The position numbers and the translations under genes were made by a program. From Salminus brasiliensis (lineage: Eukaryota > Chordata > Actinopteri > Characiformes > Bryconidae): a stretch of 64,000 nt of DNA. The notes beneath the pieces were generated by a model. The model had not been told where the DNA came from and made no database searches. It saw nothing but the letters and a program-made list of their open reading frames with translations. This document shows positions 46,578 to 62,159 of this stretch, piece after piece; the stretch's first letter is position 1, and each line of letters opens with the position of its first letter. The stretch is taken from contig NC_132896.1 in assembly GCF_030463535.1 (NCBI RefSeq), forward strand, positions 30,169,209 to 30,233,208, given 5' to 3'.

Positions 46578-47689
46578 TGTCGGATGTGTGTGTGTCTCTG
46601 ACGCAGCGCGACTCTGCAGGAGAGATGGCGGGAGGGTTAGCAAGAGCAGACAAAAGGCCGGAGCACGATCCCCCTCCCCACACGCGGTGCTGGAAACACG
46701 CACTAAAGCCACGGGACGGGCCGGGCCGGGACATCACCCACCCACCCACCAGAATTCGGATACAGGCGCCAAGGGAGTGCGCATTAGCTGCGATTTACCC
46801 GTACAAGCACGTTAGGGCCGCGTTCAGCCCTCCTTTACGACCCACATGAGCGAGCCTGAACCGGCGAACCGGGCCTGTGAAACTGGTGACGACCACCGCG
46901 TTCCGGTCCGGTCCGGTCCGGTCCGGTCCAGTCCGGACCCCCCTCCCCTTCCCGAGCTGGTTCTGCTGGCTGAGCGCCATGTCGCGCCGCTGCCGCACTT
47001 TTCTAGTTTCGACCAGAACCAAACCCGCCCGGCTAGCTTTCCCGTGGCTAATGCTAACCAGCTAGCGGGCTAGCTACCGACCGGACAACAAAACAAAAAA
47101 GCGCCAGGCCCCAGAAAGCCCAGACCGCCCTAAAACAAGCCCCCATCCCCTCCTAATAAGACCACCGGCAGCCCACCCTGCGCGATTAACGCCCAACAGG
47201 CCTAATAATTAATAACCCCGTGCACATCCGCGCTAGCAGCGTGCTAACCAGCCTAGCCACGCGATGCTACCGCGCTAAACACAGCCGAACAACGCCGTTA
47301 AAAAGGCCCGAACTGACCCCGGGTCCAGCTCAGACCCTGACCGAGCTCCACGCCAGACGCGGGGGGGTGCGTACGGGTGTGGAGGCGCGGGGTGCGAGCG
47401 CGCTAAAGGCTGGGGATTGCGCGCGGCGCTAGCTGTTCCTACCTGGACGCTCGTGCTCCGCTCTGCCGCGCGGTGAGAAAAGAGCAAATGGCACCGAGCG
47501 CGCGACTCTCAGCGCGGCCGCATTAACGCTTCCGCCCCAAGCACGTGACCGCGCGAACCCGCGCGCACCGCCACGCCACCGCGTGGCAGCTTGCAGCAAC
47601 AACAGCTCTGAGCATGTGCCGTGGATGCTTGCTTCGTGGGATCCGGTCATTCTTCTTATTCATCTCTGACTCTAGTGGAGCTCCTAGGG

Positions 47690-48640
47690 TGACACAGCGT
47701 TTTTTAATAAGACGTGGCCACGAGTTTTGTATACTGAAGCCACAAGATGATACATCTAGACTGCAAATTATGTTTCAGTGGCCACAAAATAATAAAATAG
47801 GGCTCTAAGTTTCTAGTGGCCATGAAATAATATATTGAGGTCACAAAATTATATACTGGGGCCACAAATTAAGTTAATAGTGGCCACTAAATAATATATT
47901 GAAGCCACAAGATAATACAGCTAGACTGCAAATTATGTTTCAGTGGCCACAAAATAATAAAATAGCGCTCTAAGTTTCTAGTGGCCATGAAATAATATCA
48001 TAATGCCACAAATTAAACGTCTAGTGGCCATGAAATTATATATTGAGGTCACAAGATGTTATATTGGGGTCTGCAAATTAAGTTTCTAGTGGCCATTAAA
48101 TATTATATTGAGGCCACAAAATGATATACTGGGGCCACAAATTAAGTTTAAAGTGGCTACAAATACATATTTTTTATAATCTTGTAACCTTAATATATGA
48201 TCTTCTTACCACAACTGCCTCTAAACTGCCTATTTATTATTTTATTCTATTATTATTAATAAAATTATATATTGGGGCGCAAATTAAGTTTATAGTGGCC
48301 ACTAAATAATATACTGAAGCCACAAGATAATATTTTGGGCCCACAAAATTATATACTGGGGCCACAAATTAAGTTAACAGTGTCCAAGAGATAATATACT
48401 GAGCCAACATATTAAGTTTATAGTGGCCACGATATAATAAATTGAGGGCACAAAATGATATACTGGGGCCACAAATTAAGTTTAAAGTGGCTACAAATAC
48501 ATATTTTTTATAATCTTGTAACCTTAATATATGATCTTCTGACCACAACTGCCTATTTATTATTTTATTCTATTATTATTAATAAAATTATATATTGGGG
48601 CGCAAATTAAGTTTATAGTGGCCACAAAATAATATATTAG
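47690..48640. repeat. AT-rich degenerate tandem array built on ggccac/ccacaaa motifs
   Basis: Dozens of short units alternate 'agtggccac', 'aaaataatatattg', 'ggccacaaatt' and 'aagttta'. Superimposed is a direct duplication: about 48147-48303 and 48479-48625 both run from ggctacaaatacatattttt to ggggcgcaaattaag. It lies between the ran promoter and the ndufs8 3' end, with no coding signal. Confidence 0.85.
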
Positions 48641-49309
48641 GGTCACAAATGAAGTCTTATTTATTTTTCAGTTATTAATCCTAATGCATAAACTATTGTG
48701 CATTATTTTTAACTGTTTAGTTTAGCATTTTTGTTGTAGAGTCCCACAGGGTTTCAATTTATGGCCTATTAAACAGGTGTAAATTGTGACAGCAGTGTAG
48801 CTATAAGAGAGTGTGAGAAAGAACAACGATACAATACTTTACAACACTAATATACAGGTCTAATTATCAATATTTCCAATACTAAATTAATAAAAAAAAA
48901 TAAAAATACTTAATCCAATACTTCCAATACTTTAATTAATAAGGCTACTTCTTCTACGAATAATAAATGCACAGTAATTGGATTAATGCTCCCACATTAT
49001 CTAACACATTTCACCCATAAAACACACACACACACACATTTTTTTAAACTTTATTTCTGAAAGTAAATCTATTATAGAGTATAATAATTACATTTAGCTC
49101 TTTGAGTACTTGCGTACATTTGTGCGTGATTAGTGACCTCCTGTGAATGTGATTAGTGAGGTTTCAGTGCATTGGTACACGTTTTGAACAGTATGCATCA
49201 CTAGGCTGCTTCTGAGCAGACAGTAAGTGTATTCTCTAAATTCTGATGACACAACACGTATGCGCTGGTTTGACCAAGCTCATGTGAAATGCTGTGTGTT
49301 CAGGAGTGT
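48641..49309 (-). other. A+T-rich spacer including the ndufs8 3' untranslated region
   Basis: A candidate AATAAA on the minus strand (tttatt at 49050-49055) would give a 3' untranslated region of about 250 bp. Nothing else recognised. Confidence 0.5.
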
Positions 49310-52280
<2,971 letters not shown>

Positions 52281-52298
52281 CACACCAGGATAGGCCTA

Positions 52299-54109
52299 CT
52301 GACAGAGAGAGAAAGACAAACAGATAGAGAGAGAGACAGAAGAATACCACTAATAAGTAACATCTCTAAAGTAATATGAACTATAATAATAATAACAATA
52401 TCAATAAAAATAGATTCATTAATATGCACTTTTCTTATAAGTAGCAGCTTGTTTTTTTGTCGAAAAAGAAATTAGGTGCCGCAATTTAACCCACCCATTG
52501 GTAGCCCCCCTAGCACTAATGATGGCATAGGACCCCTAGGCCAAAGTGATGTTTATGTGGCTTAGCGGCCTAATTCGTTTGGAGACCCTACAAATGCTTC
52601 TTTAATGTGTGTACTGGACTTGACTCCTTAACACACTATTAATTTCTTTATCATTTAAAGATTAAGATCAAAGAACAAAGTCGTTTAGAGAGGTTTGGAG
52701 GTAAAGTGTTTATAGACGTAAAATTACAGACTTCATCAGTTTCTATATTCAATGGTGATAATGATAAAGAAGTGGTGAATCGCTGGGGACTATTTTGTGT
52801 TCAGCGTCCCTGTTCTGCCATGAATTACTCAACAAAAAATAACATTTTAGGCCTAAACCTTACTATAAAACGAACGTTTGGAGCGTCAGGCAGCATATTA
52901 AGACAAAGACATACAAAGACATACAACTCCTCAGGTCCACTCACCACCGGTCCATCTCTCTAGAAACTACACACCAAACAAGCCTGTAAATAATATTGTT
53001 ATTGTTTTTTTTATTCTTATTTATATTGTGTATATAGTGTAAATTAAATTATTTATCTACATTTTTTGTAACTGAGTGTCCTGCTATCCCTTTCTGCTGT
53101 GACACTGAGAATTTCCCAACTGTGGGACTAATAACGGATTAGATTATCTTATCTTATCAAACAGCTCTGAATTAATTTACATCTTATCCGGGGAGTTTTA
53201 CAGACACTGTGTTTGTAAAAATGGGCGAAAAGTCCCAAATTTGGTCTCCCAGGTTAAATAATCTCTTTATTAACACAATTACAAACCTTAAAATACACCA
53301 ACCCCCCCCCTCACACACACACACACAGCAGCTGTTGTTGGTATTACTACATCAGTGGGTACTTCCACTGACGTCTATTTGACTGTAGTTCAATAACTGA
53401 ACAATTACACCCAAAATGAACCTTAACTTTAACCTCAATAATTAAAAACAATCATACAGAAATATCTGAGCTGACTGGAGAATGTCTTCCTACCTCTGTG
53501 TCTCACATTTGCATAGTTCTCCCATCATGATGAAGACACTAAGTCCTCACAAAGTGCTAAAAATAAACACAACCAGATGGGCCAAGCAAACTTTGCCAGA
53601 GCCAGATTTGTGTTTGGCCTAATCTCCAGCTCCAATCTCCAATCTCTCCCTGGCTCTTCTGTTATATCACCTCAGAAACACATGCAACTGCCATATATAC
53701 ACTAGTGTTTATTTACTGTGTGTGAGATTAGTTTTTTTTTTTTTACTTAAGATTAACATTATTTGCTCAAATCAGCCGGAATCATCAGTTTATACTGAGC
53801 CAAATATATTTTAGAATAACTGCTTAAATTTGGCTTCTCATGTCCACAGATTCAGGTCTAAACAACGTTTAATGAACGTCATTAATAAGCTGGGAGCTGA
53901 CTGTTAAAAACAGCCTGGTCAGGAGGCAGGAAGGAAGGCTTATAGCCCACCCTACTTCGCAGCCTCGCAGCCTATACACGCAGTGACCGAGTTATTGCTC
54001 TGAGTAAATCCTAAACATAAGAACCGAGGCATTTCTGTCTTCAGAGGAGCCCAAAGTTTAGAGGTATACCTCCCTGTGTCAGTGATGATGACCCAGTCCA
54101 CTTACCGAA
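52299..54109 (-). other. ndufs8: ndufs8 5' intron
   Basis: No coding exon recognised. A stretch near 52560-52960 carries open frames but no recognisable domain; a short CA run is at 53314-53326. Confidence 0.5.
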
Positions 54110-54367
54110 CCAGCTACAGGACCAACTGCAGGAATTCCACAAGTTGGGGATTAAAGATGTTCATCCCACCCGTTTTCTGACAAAAGCCCGCCCCTTCTCT
54201 GCTGTGATTGGCTGATTTCCCGAACCCGTCGCTGGTATTGGTTGGTAGTTCATACGGAGAGTTGCCCGCTACATATACCAGTATATGGACAGACTGCGGC
54301 AGTGCACTAGAGAGGCGCTAGGTGGCGCCAGCGAGACGAACGGCCCGGGAGTGGATGAGGCAGGACT
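54110..54367. promoter_or_regulatory. Head-to-head promoter of ndufs8 (minus) and tbc1d10c (plus)
   Basis: A donor-like gtaagtg on the complement (at about 54102-54108) would end ndufs8 exon 1, and a donor gtgagt at 54368 on the plus strand would end tbc1d10c exon 1. Between them are two inverted CCAAT boxes (gattggc about 54206, attggt about 54237) and CpG-rich DNA without a TATA box. Exon 1 of each gene is inferred from splice signals only. Confidence 0.5.
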
Positions 54368-57300
54368 GTGAGTAATGCTACCTTCAATATCGTATTAATA
54401 CACAGTCTCTAAAGTGTCCAGGTAGAAAATTAATATTTATATATTTTAATATTTATTTTTAGACTTTTAATTATATAATAAATTTATAAAAAATCTGTAA
54501 AATAAATTTTACAATCTGTTCCCTCAGTTTAATTTTGTCGTCTAATAAAAAAACATGTATCTCTAAAACAGTGAGTTTACTGGAGAAGGCAAAATGCTAT
54601 TTATTTTGAATGGAAAATAATAAAATTAAAAAGTGATATAAAAGTGAAATAAAAAATGTTTAATCCAAGTATTTTTTATTTTTATATAGAGCATTTTTAT
54701 TGTCCAGAAGACAAACATGGAGATGCATGGTTTTCATTGGACAGCAGCAATATACTGTTTGCTAACTTGGTTAAACTAAGAAAATAGATTTTTAAATCAA
54801 GGGTACAATTTATTAAATGAAGGGAATAATTAATTCAATGTAGGAAACAATTTATTACATGTGGAAATGATGATATTGTATTGAGGTTTAAGTCTCTTAT
54901 TTTTTCTACCATATTTTAGGGGTGTTATAGCAGTCTAAAACTTTACATTCTTTTTAATAGCTTGCTTTCATTAACTATGCTACTGATGCTTCTTACTGGA
55001 CAGGAACAGTTCTTACCTGACACTCATATTCAGCACTTTTCATGTTCTAAGTATATGCACATGTATATATATATATTTTTGCCACAGACAATCATTTTCT
55101 CCAGGAGCATTCATGTTATTTCAAACCAAAAACTAACATATATCTTCTTGTACATGTACAAGTAGTCTACACATTTCCAATTAAGACTCGAAGATAGCAT
55201 TAGTTAATAAAGCCAATATTTTTTCATTGATACATAAACTGAGATAAACTCTTACACAATGGCTACTATTTCTTAGTTTTTAAAAAATGTACTCGAAAAA
55301 ATATATCAGATTTGAAGTATCAGGTATACGGTTGGGTTGCCAAGGCCCATCATTGCAGATAGCACCAATAGGTTGGCAAGCTAGCCTGAGGGGTCTGTGG
55401 ATGTGTCCCATATCTACTTCTATAGTGAATCACCATATAGGGAATGAAAGTGAGCATCCTGTATGAACCCTCTGAACAATCTAGTCACACATGCACAAGA
55501 CTGATAGATTACCTAATATTACCTAATATTAACCTAATATTAATACTGCTACTGTTTCTCAAAGGTATGGGGTGAATGAGTTTCCCTTAAAATCACTCCC
55601 TCATTGACTCTTAGGGCTGCAGTCTAAGCACAGTCTGGTACTGTCCATGCTAATACACTACTACTACACTTGGCAGTTAACACATGGGTTTAGTTTTGTG
55701 TGTTTTATCTGGGGAAAATCAACCAACTGTAGTTGGATATAGCCCTACAAGACACATAGCTGTGTCCGAAACCGTGCCCTGTGCACTATCCCCTACAACA
55801 ATGCCAAAATGCAGATCACTGTATAGAGCACTGTTATAGGGAAGGGTGGATGCGATTTAGGACACCTCGTTATGTGTCTCATAAACAATCTGAACATTGG
55901 TGTGAAGCTGCTCACAAATATTCAAACCAAACATTGCAATGCATTATGGGTGTTTTAGGTCTGCATCATTTGTGCACTACTTCTTGTGGTGGCAGTGCAC
56001 TGTGTAGTGGGTAGGGCACAGTTTCGGACACAGCTCATGTTATCCTTTTGTCAGAGTAGTGAACATCCCTGATGTTGTGTTTCTTAAACTGCTTTAAATA
56101 TTAAACTATGACCAAAAACATTTGTCAGATGTTTGTCACAGTGTTTAAATGTTTATTATGGGTCGTTGCCTGTTCTGAGAGAAAGGCCTACCTCATTATG
56201 GACTTTCCTGAGAGCACCCTATAGAGCACCCTCTAGAGCTGAAATAAATATAGCCACCGGCAAACACTTACTTTCTCTGTGCTTATTTTAACTCATTTGT
56301 GGTAGAAATGTGTAACTAGGTGTCTTTTAGAGAATTGTCTTGCCCTATTTCATCAATTCAAGTGCAAGTGAGTTTATAATAATACTCTGTTAGGCCTGTT
56401 TAGCTCACTCTGATCACTTCCCTCAAAACTGGTCACAATGAAGGACTGGTTTGATTTAAGACACAGTGTAAAGGACACACACACACACTCACACTCACAC
56501 ACATACACACTAAACCACACTTCCCTAGAGCGGAAGTCATATTTTCAGTTCTGTCTTCCCTCCGGTTGTAGCACAACTGCACCTTTCAGTCAGACAGCAC
56601 ATCCGAAGGTAAGTTCCATAAAATCTTCATGGTCTTCATCTCACGCTGATCATCATCTTCATCTCTTATATCTCAAGGCTCAGAGAAGGGTTCGGCTCAT
56701 ACCAACACATGGCTACTATATTGACGAGAGGACAGTGTATGTGCTCTGTGTGTTGGGTGGCTGAGGGTTGTGGTGTTGCAACATAGACGACTGTTTGCTA
56801 ATCATTTCAGTCATCAGATCTACAACCTGTAGCCACCCATGACTTTGTAGCTACATCTCAGCTGAATAATGCTAACATGTGCTAAGGTGGTGGTAAACAC
56901 AGTAGGGCCTAGTATGCGATAGTCAGACACCCGCCTTCATTTATTTATCAAAACAGATAGCAAGTATGAGGCATTCAATTTACAGGAGATATTATATTAT
57001 TAGATATAACATGGGACCCTTAACAACCAGTAGACCACTGGGACAAGGTACCTGGTAACTGGTAGACCACAGAACTACCCCCCATCAGATAGCCATGCTG
57101 GTTTTTATCTTCAAGAGAGGAGAAAATCAAGCTCCACTTTTGCTTTAGATCTAAAAGCATCCACCAGTGTTTCTGTCCATTCTTCCTCTGTGAGAAGACG
57201 ACCCAACGCTGTGGGTCTGAAAGGATGTGGAGCTGATCAAGAATCTCTTACTGAGAAAAGGAAACAGACCGAAAGGACGAAAGCAAACAGGTGAGGCTTC

Positions 57301-57585
57301 TGGGGTTCTCAGAACAATTAACTGATTACCCAGGAGTCCAGACCGTAACATCACTGAGAGTGTTTGGGATGATTTGGAGGGTAAGAAGCAGAAAATTCTC
57401 TGACTTGTAAGACTTTGGAGGTGTGAAGGTGGGGGAACATGCCCCTACAGAAGAGCTGGTTGGGTGTTAATGGGTGTTCTGAATGGAAGCTAGAGAATCG
57501 AAGGGGGCTTAGACTTTTGCACAGTACTGTATGTGATACAAAGTGGAATTGCCTGGACCTCTCTGTTTCTGTCTCTTTCTCACAG
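54368..57585 (+). other. tbc1d10c: tbc1d10c first intron
   Basis: No coding exon recognised. A+T-rich, with a short imperfect CA stretch at 56478-56512. An unusual gtgtgtcc-like symmetric block (about 55758-56035, 'tgtgtccgaaac' to 'gtttcggacaca') looks like another short inverted-repeat element. Confidence 0.5.
55758..56036. mobile_element. Short inverted-repeat element (gctgtgtccgaaac ends)
   Basis: The left end agctgtgtccgaaaccgtgc and right end gcacagtttcggacacagct are inverse with one mismatch; about 279 bp, non-coding. Confidence 0.8.
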
Positions 57586-57588
57586 GTG

Positions 57589-60500
57589 ATGTCTGATCAT
57601 TCAGAGCAGAAAGCAGATGATCAGGGCACGTCCGGCTTCTCTGGGCTTTCAGGGGCCGAAACTGACCGCTATGGATTCCTGCTGGGCAATGGAGATACAC
57701 ACAGCAACAGGTCATACACCTAATGCTCTGTTGATGTTCTGTTGAGTTGTGAAGTAGAATATCACTCTGTATAATGAACTGCGATGTATACAGTGCATGA
57801 ATAGAGTACATAATGTGTCCAAAAGTATCCAGACACCTGCTCATCCATAATTTCTTCTGGGGTCAAATGGGACAACAGACAGTGCTTTACATGTAGCTGT
57901 TGGAACATTGCTCTGAGGATTGGATTGGAGGTCAGATACTGATGTTGGATGATCAGTTATAGAGGTACTCATAGGTATTGGGTGAAGGTCCATGAGCTCC
58001 ACAGCCCAATGCTATGAGGGGGCTTCACACCCTTTTAGCTGATGTTTGGCATTGGGAATGATGACCTTAAGCCTGTGTAAGCCAGTGTATTAGCAGTGCT
58101 ATTTTATGACTTTTTGATAACACTTGACTTGAACCCTGCTATGTAAGATTTATGGATATTTTTGACTGGATATTTTTGGAGTTCTGGAGACCTCCCAACT
58201 CTAACACACTTGATCGAGCTCATGAGGAAGTTGTTAATTAGGTGTAGTTACTGAGTTGTATCAGGTGGGCTAGATGTGGAGTCCATAGGACTTTACAAGC
58301 TGTGTGTGCGCAACTGATCGCCTGTGTCAGCAACGGGTGAACATTAAAGCAGCATTATGCGAGAATTGATATTTTCTGCTCCTGGGCTCCCCCTACAGTT
58401 GGGGAGTCTAATTAACAATACAAATTGTGCTTTAAGCGTGCCCTCATGGACAGCTGTACAGGTGCATTTGTTGACAAGCTGAGAGATACTGAACTGGCAT
58501 CTGAAGTGAAAGAAGCATGAGGACTGAGGCTGTAGAGTAATATTACAGGGTTATGCAGCGTTACGCCCATCTGGCGAGCGGTCTTTCCAGTCCGGCTTTC
58601 CAGTCCGGAGTGGGAATGACAGAGATGCCATTCCCCCCCTTGCAGTTAATGTACCATTGACATTAATGCCAAATCTTGACATTGACATTAATGCTTTAAA
58701 GTACACTATATGGACAAAAGTATTGGGACACATTGGGACAATCAAGGGTATTAAAAAGAGAAGATTTTGCTGCGAGGATATGACTGCATTTAGCAACAGG
58801 AATGAGTGTTAGTGAGGTCAGGATGTTGGATGATCACCACCCCACCTCATCTTCAATTCCGAAGAAGCATAGCTGTGAGATTTTGATTGCATTCAGCCAC
58901 AAAGGCATTAGTGTATATATAGTATAACTGTATTATTGTTGTTATGATATTTTCCATTCCATGTGAATGAATAATATATTTCAAAGAGCTTTTTCTCAGT
59001 TCGGGTGTTTCAGTGTGTTTGGGCATCCTGGGAACTTTGGTGAGCCCACTGAGTTGATGCATTACCGGTCCTAAACACATGCATGCATATTCTTCACCAG
59101 ATCTGTGCATCTTCAGTTCAGTGCGAGTGTGTGTGAGTGCAGAGAGGTTGTATACACGAAGCCTGCATGGAGAAGTCGCTGCTGTGCGAATAACTGCGTT
59201 GTTCTCAACCGTCACCTATAACTCCTTTCTCTCTCAACATCCTGCCCTGTTACCATAGTGATCTCGGCCCTGTCACAGTGCGGTTTCCTGTTTTGTGTGT
59301 GTCACTCTCTGTGTGTTTATTATGACACTCGCGCTTTGTGCTCCAGTACTCTCTGAAACTCCCATCTCAAGCATAGCAGTTGGATAGCTGTGGACAGAGG
59401 TCTCAGCACTCCATTAAAGGCATAGGTCATAAACTCCATAAGACCAAAGTGTTGAATAATTTACTGGAACGCCTCTGTAATGATTGTGAAAGACGTGTCA
59501 CACGCAGAGGTGGAAGAAGCACTGAAAATTCCACTGAATAGGTTCTGTTTTCTCAGAAGACTGAACATAATGTGTTCTGTGGAAAAAGGTCGTAGTTATT
59601 GATTAATTACATATATTTGTATTTTTTAACCCTAATTAGTGAATGTACCTTGTCATTGTACAATGTACAGTACAACAGAAGGCCGGGCTTAGAGCACAGG
59701 ATCAGCCATGCTAAACCACCCCTGAAACAGGGAGGGTTAAGGGCTTTTTGCTCAAGGGCTCAGCAGTGGCAGTTCAGCGGACGTGGGTTTTAAACCCACA
59801 ACCTTGTGATCAGCAACCCAGCATTCTTACCACCGAGCAATGCTGAGTGGAAGTGTGAGTATTACACCTAAACCTTTAGTTCAGGTAATGAATGTCAAAA
59901 TTCGGGCAAAAAACGAAAAGAAAACACACCTCTATAGTAACGTTAATTACTGCTAGCCCTCTAAGGCATTCTGGGAGTCTATTGGAGCTAAGCTAATGGC
60001 AATGCACCAGAACATTTTTGGCTACTCTAGATCAAACACAGATGTTTTGATTGCATATGTTTGATTTGAAGCTTGTAAAACACAGTAACGTAGATATCTA
60101 GGACTCTAGATATCTAGAAGTCTCCAAATTACACTCTTTTCATGAAACTGGTCCCACCACTGGAAACTAAAACATGATTAGTTGATTTCACGGTCACTTT
60201 CTGATTATGTTGGTAGTTAATCTGACACATTTAGAGCATTTTCATACTCATACCGAATACACAAGTCCCCACCCAGGACTGATTCTGGGCTCGTTTTGTG
60301 GAGGGGCTCATTATAGCCAGTTTGCTTTCACACAGGAGAATTCCATACAAACCATGGATCAATTGTGCAATTTCCAACCTAATTTTTCTGCATGCATTTT
60401 GGCAAATGGTAGAACCTAGGTTGATCCGATTGTCGCATTTCCTTATTTTCCTTGAATACAGAAACTCAAGCAGTGAAAAACAGCACTTTTTGGAGTCATG

Positions 60501-62100
60501 GCATTTCTCCATTCTCATGGGAGAAGGTTTATTGCCATGTGGATGATAAGTTGAAGCAGTCACATGACAAACTGAACCAATTATGAGTAGCATAGAGCAC
60601 CAGAGTTCGCTTAAAGCAAACCCCAAACCATGAATTTTAGGAGAACCAGAGATCAAAAACATTTAATGTACTGAAAACCCCAAAAACGCTAGTGTGAAAA
60701 TTCCCTTAGTCCTTCAGTTATATGTCTAGTCATTCTGTGAAGTCCTAACCTGTGGAAGCACTTGCTTGGCTATATCTACCTAGATACCACAGGAAGGAAA
60801 ATCCTGATTGGACCACTGTTGCTTGTGGATCCAAATCTATTTATGGACTGGGAGTAAACAATAGTATAAAGAATACTTAATATTATTAACTGAAAATAAC
60901 ACATTCCTTCAGACTACTACTCTTAGCTTTTCATGACAGGGGGCCTTTAAAAACAGGTGATTTTGCTGGGCAGTCAAAGTGTCACAGTGTTGCATTATGT
61001 CTGTTGAACCAGTCAAGCACAGATTTGGGCCTATGCACCCTACAGTTTTCATTAGTGGGCTAAAATGGACAGGAATGCAAGGATCACACTGGATTAAAAT
61101 GCATGTGATGACTTTTTTGTCCTAATCTAGAACTCGTTTTATCCTCTCTAATACAACACACAGTATCAACACAATAGAAATTGAGCATTGGAATTCAGTA
61201 AATTTGTACAGTTTAATACAGTTGTACAATTCGTAGATATTGACAACACTAGTCAAACTTTCATAGGGCTGTTTAGTCTGGTTTCAACAAGGCTTTCCTT
61301 AAAATTAAGATCCAGAACTACAGAATTACCTCATTAATACACTGAATAAACAGTTCTGTGGAATATTTAGCTCATAATTTGACTTTGTCATCTGTACTTC
61401 CTCCTTGTTCATAAATAACAGTATGTCACACAGTGTCAGGAACCACATACGCCAGTCCATTCATGATTACTTGACATGGCCTGAGGCAAGCGTGTGATTA
61501 CATAGACATTATGTCTGCATGACTTTTGAATGACTCTGATTGGGTTTAAGTAAGGCTAAGGGTATGTGATGGAATTTATTCATTGATTGCATTCATCCAT
61601 ATCAGTGAGGTCAGGTACTCAAATCGGATGAATCATTCTGGACCACTGGTGACATTTTTGATGGATAGAGCTCCATCACTGCAGAGAACATAGTTCCACT
61701 CCTCAACAGCCCAATGCTGGGGAGGCTATCTACCCCTCTGGCTAATGTTTGGGCATGGCTGCCCCCAGAACATCCTGTTCAATTGGCAATGCTCTGCTCT
61801 CCAAGGCTTTTCTTCTGGAAGGGATGTCTGGATACTTTTGGACATGCAGTGCAGCTCCAGAACAACAGAGTTAAGATGGAAATGATGAACACCAAACAGG
61901 CGACCTGACCCCCTCCTCCTCTCGTGCTGTGTGTCTGGTTGAGTGAGAGAGAGAAAGAAAGAAAATGGTAGGGGCAGTGGTGGCTCAGTGGTTAGAGCGC
62001 CGGGCTATCGATTACAGGGTTGTAGGTTTGATTCCCGGGCTCGGCAAGCTGCCACTGTTGGGCCCTTGAGCAAGGCCATTTACCTTCTCTGCTCCCCGGG

Positions 62101-62159
<59 letters not shown>

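Noticed and set aside
54355-54367. ATG at the end of tbc1d10c exon 1 as the start codon
   Set aside because: Splicing this frame to the next exon at 57586 gives an immediate stop; the ATG at 57589 fits instead.
60231-60662. 143-codon minus frame
   Set aside because: Open frames occur on both strands over a probable repeat element; no domain recognised.
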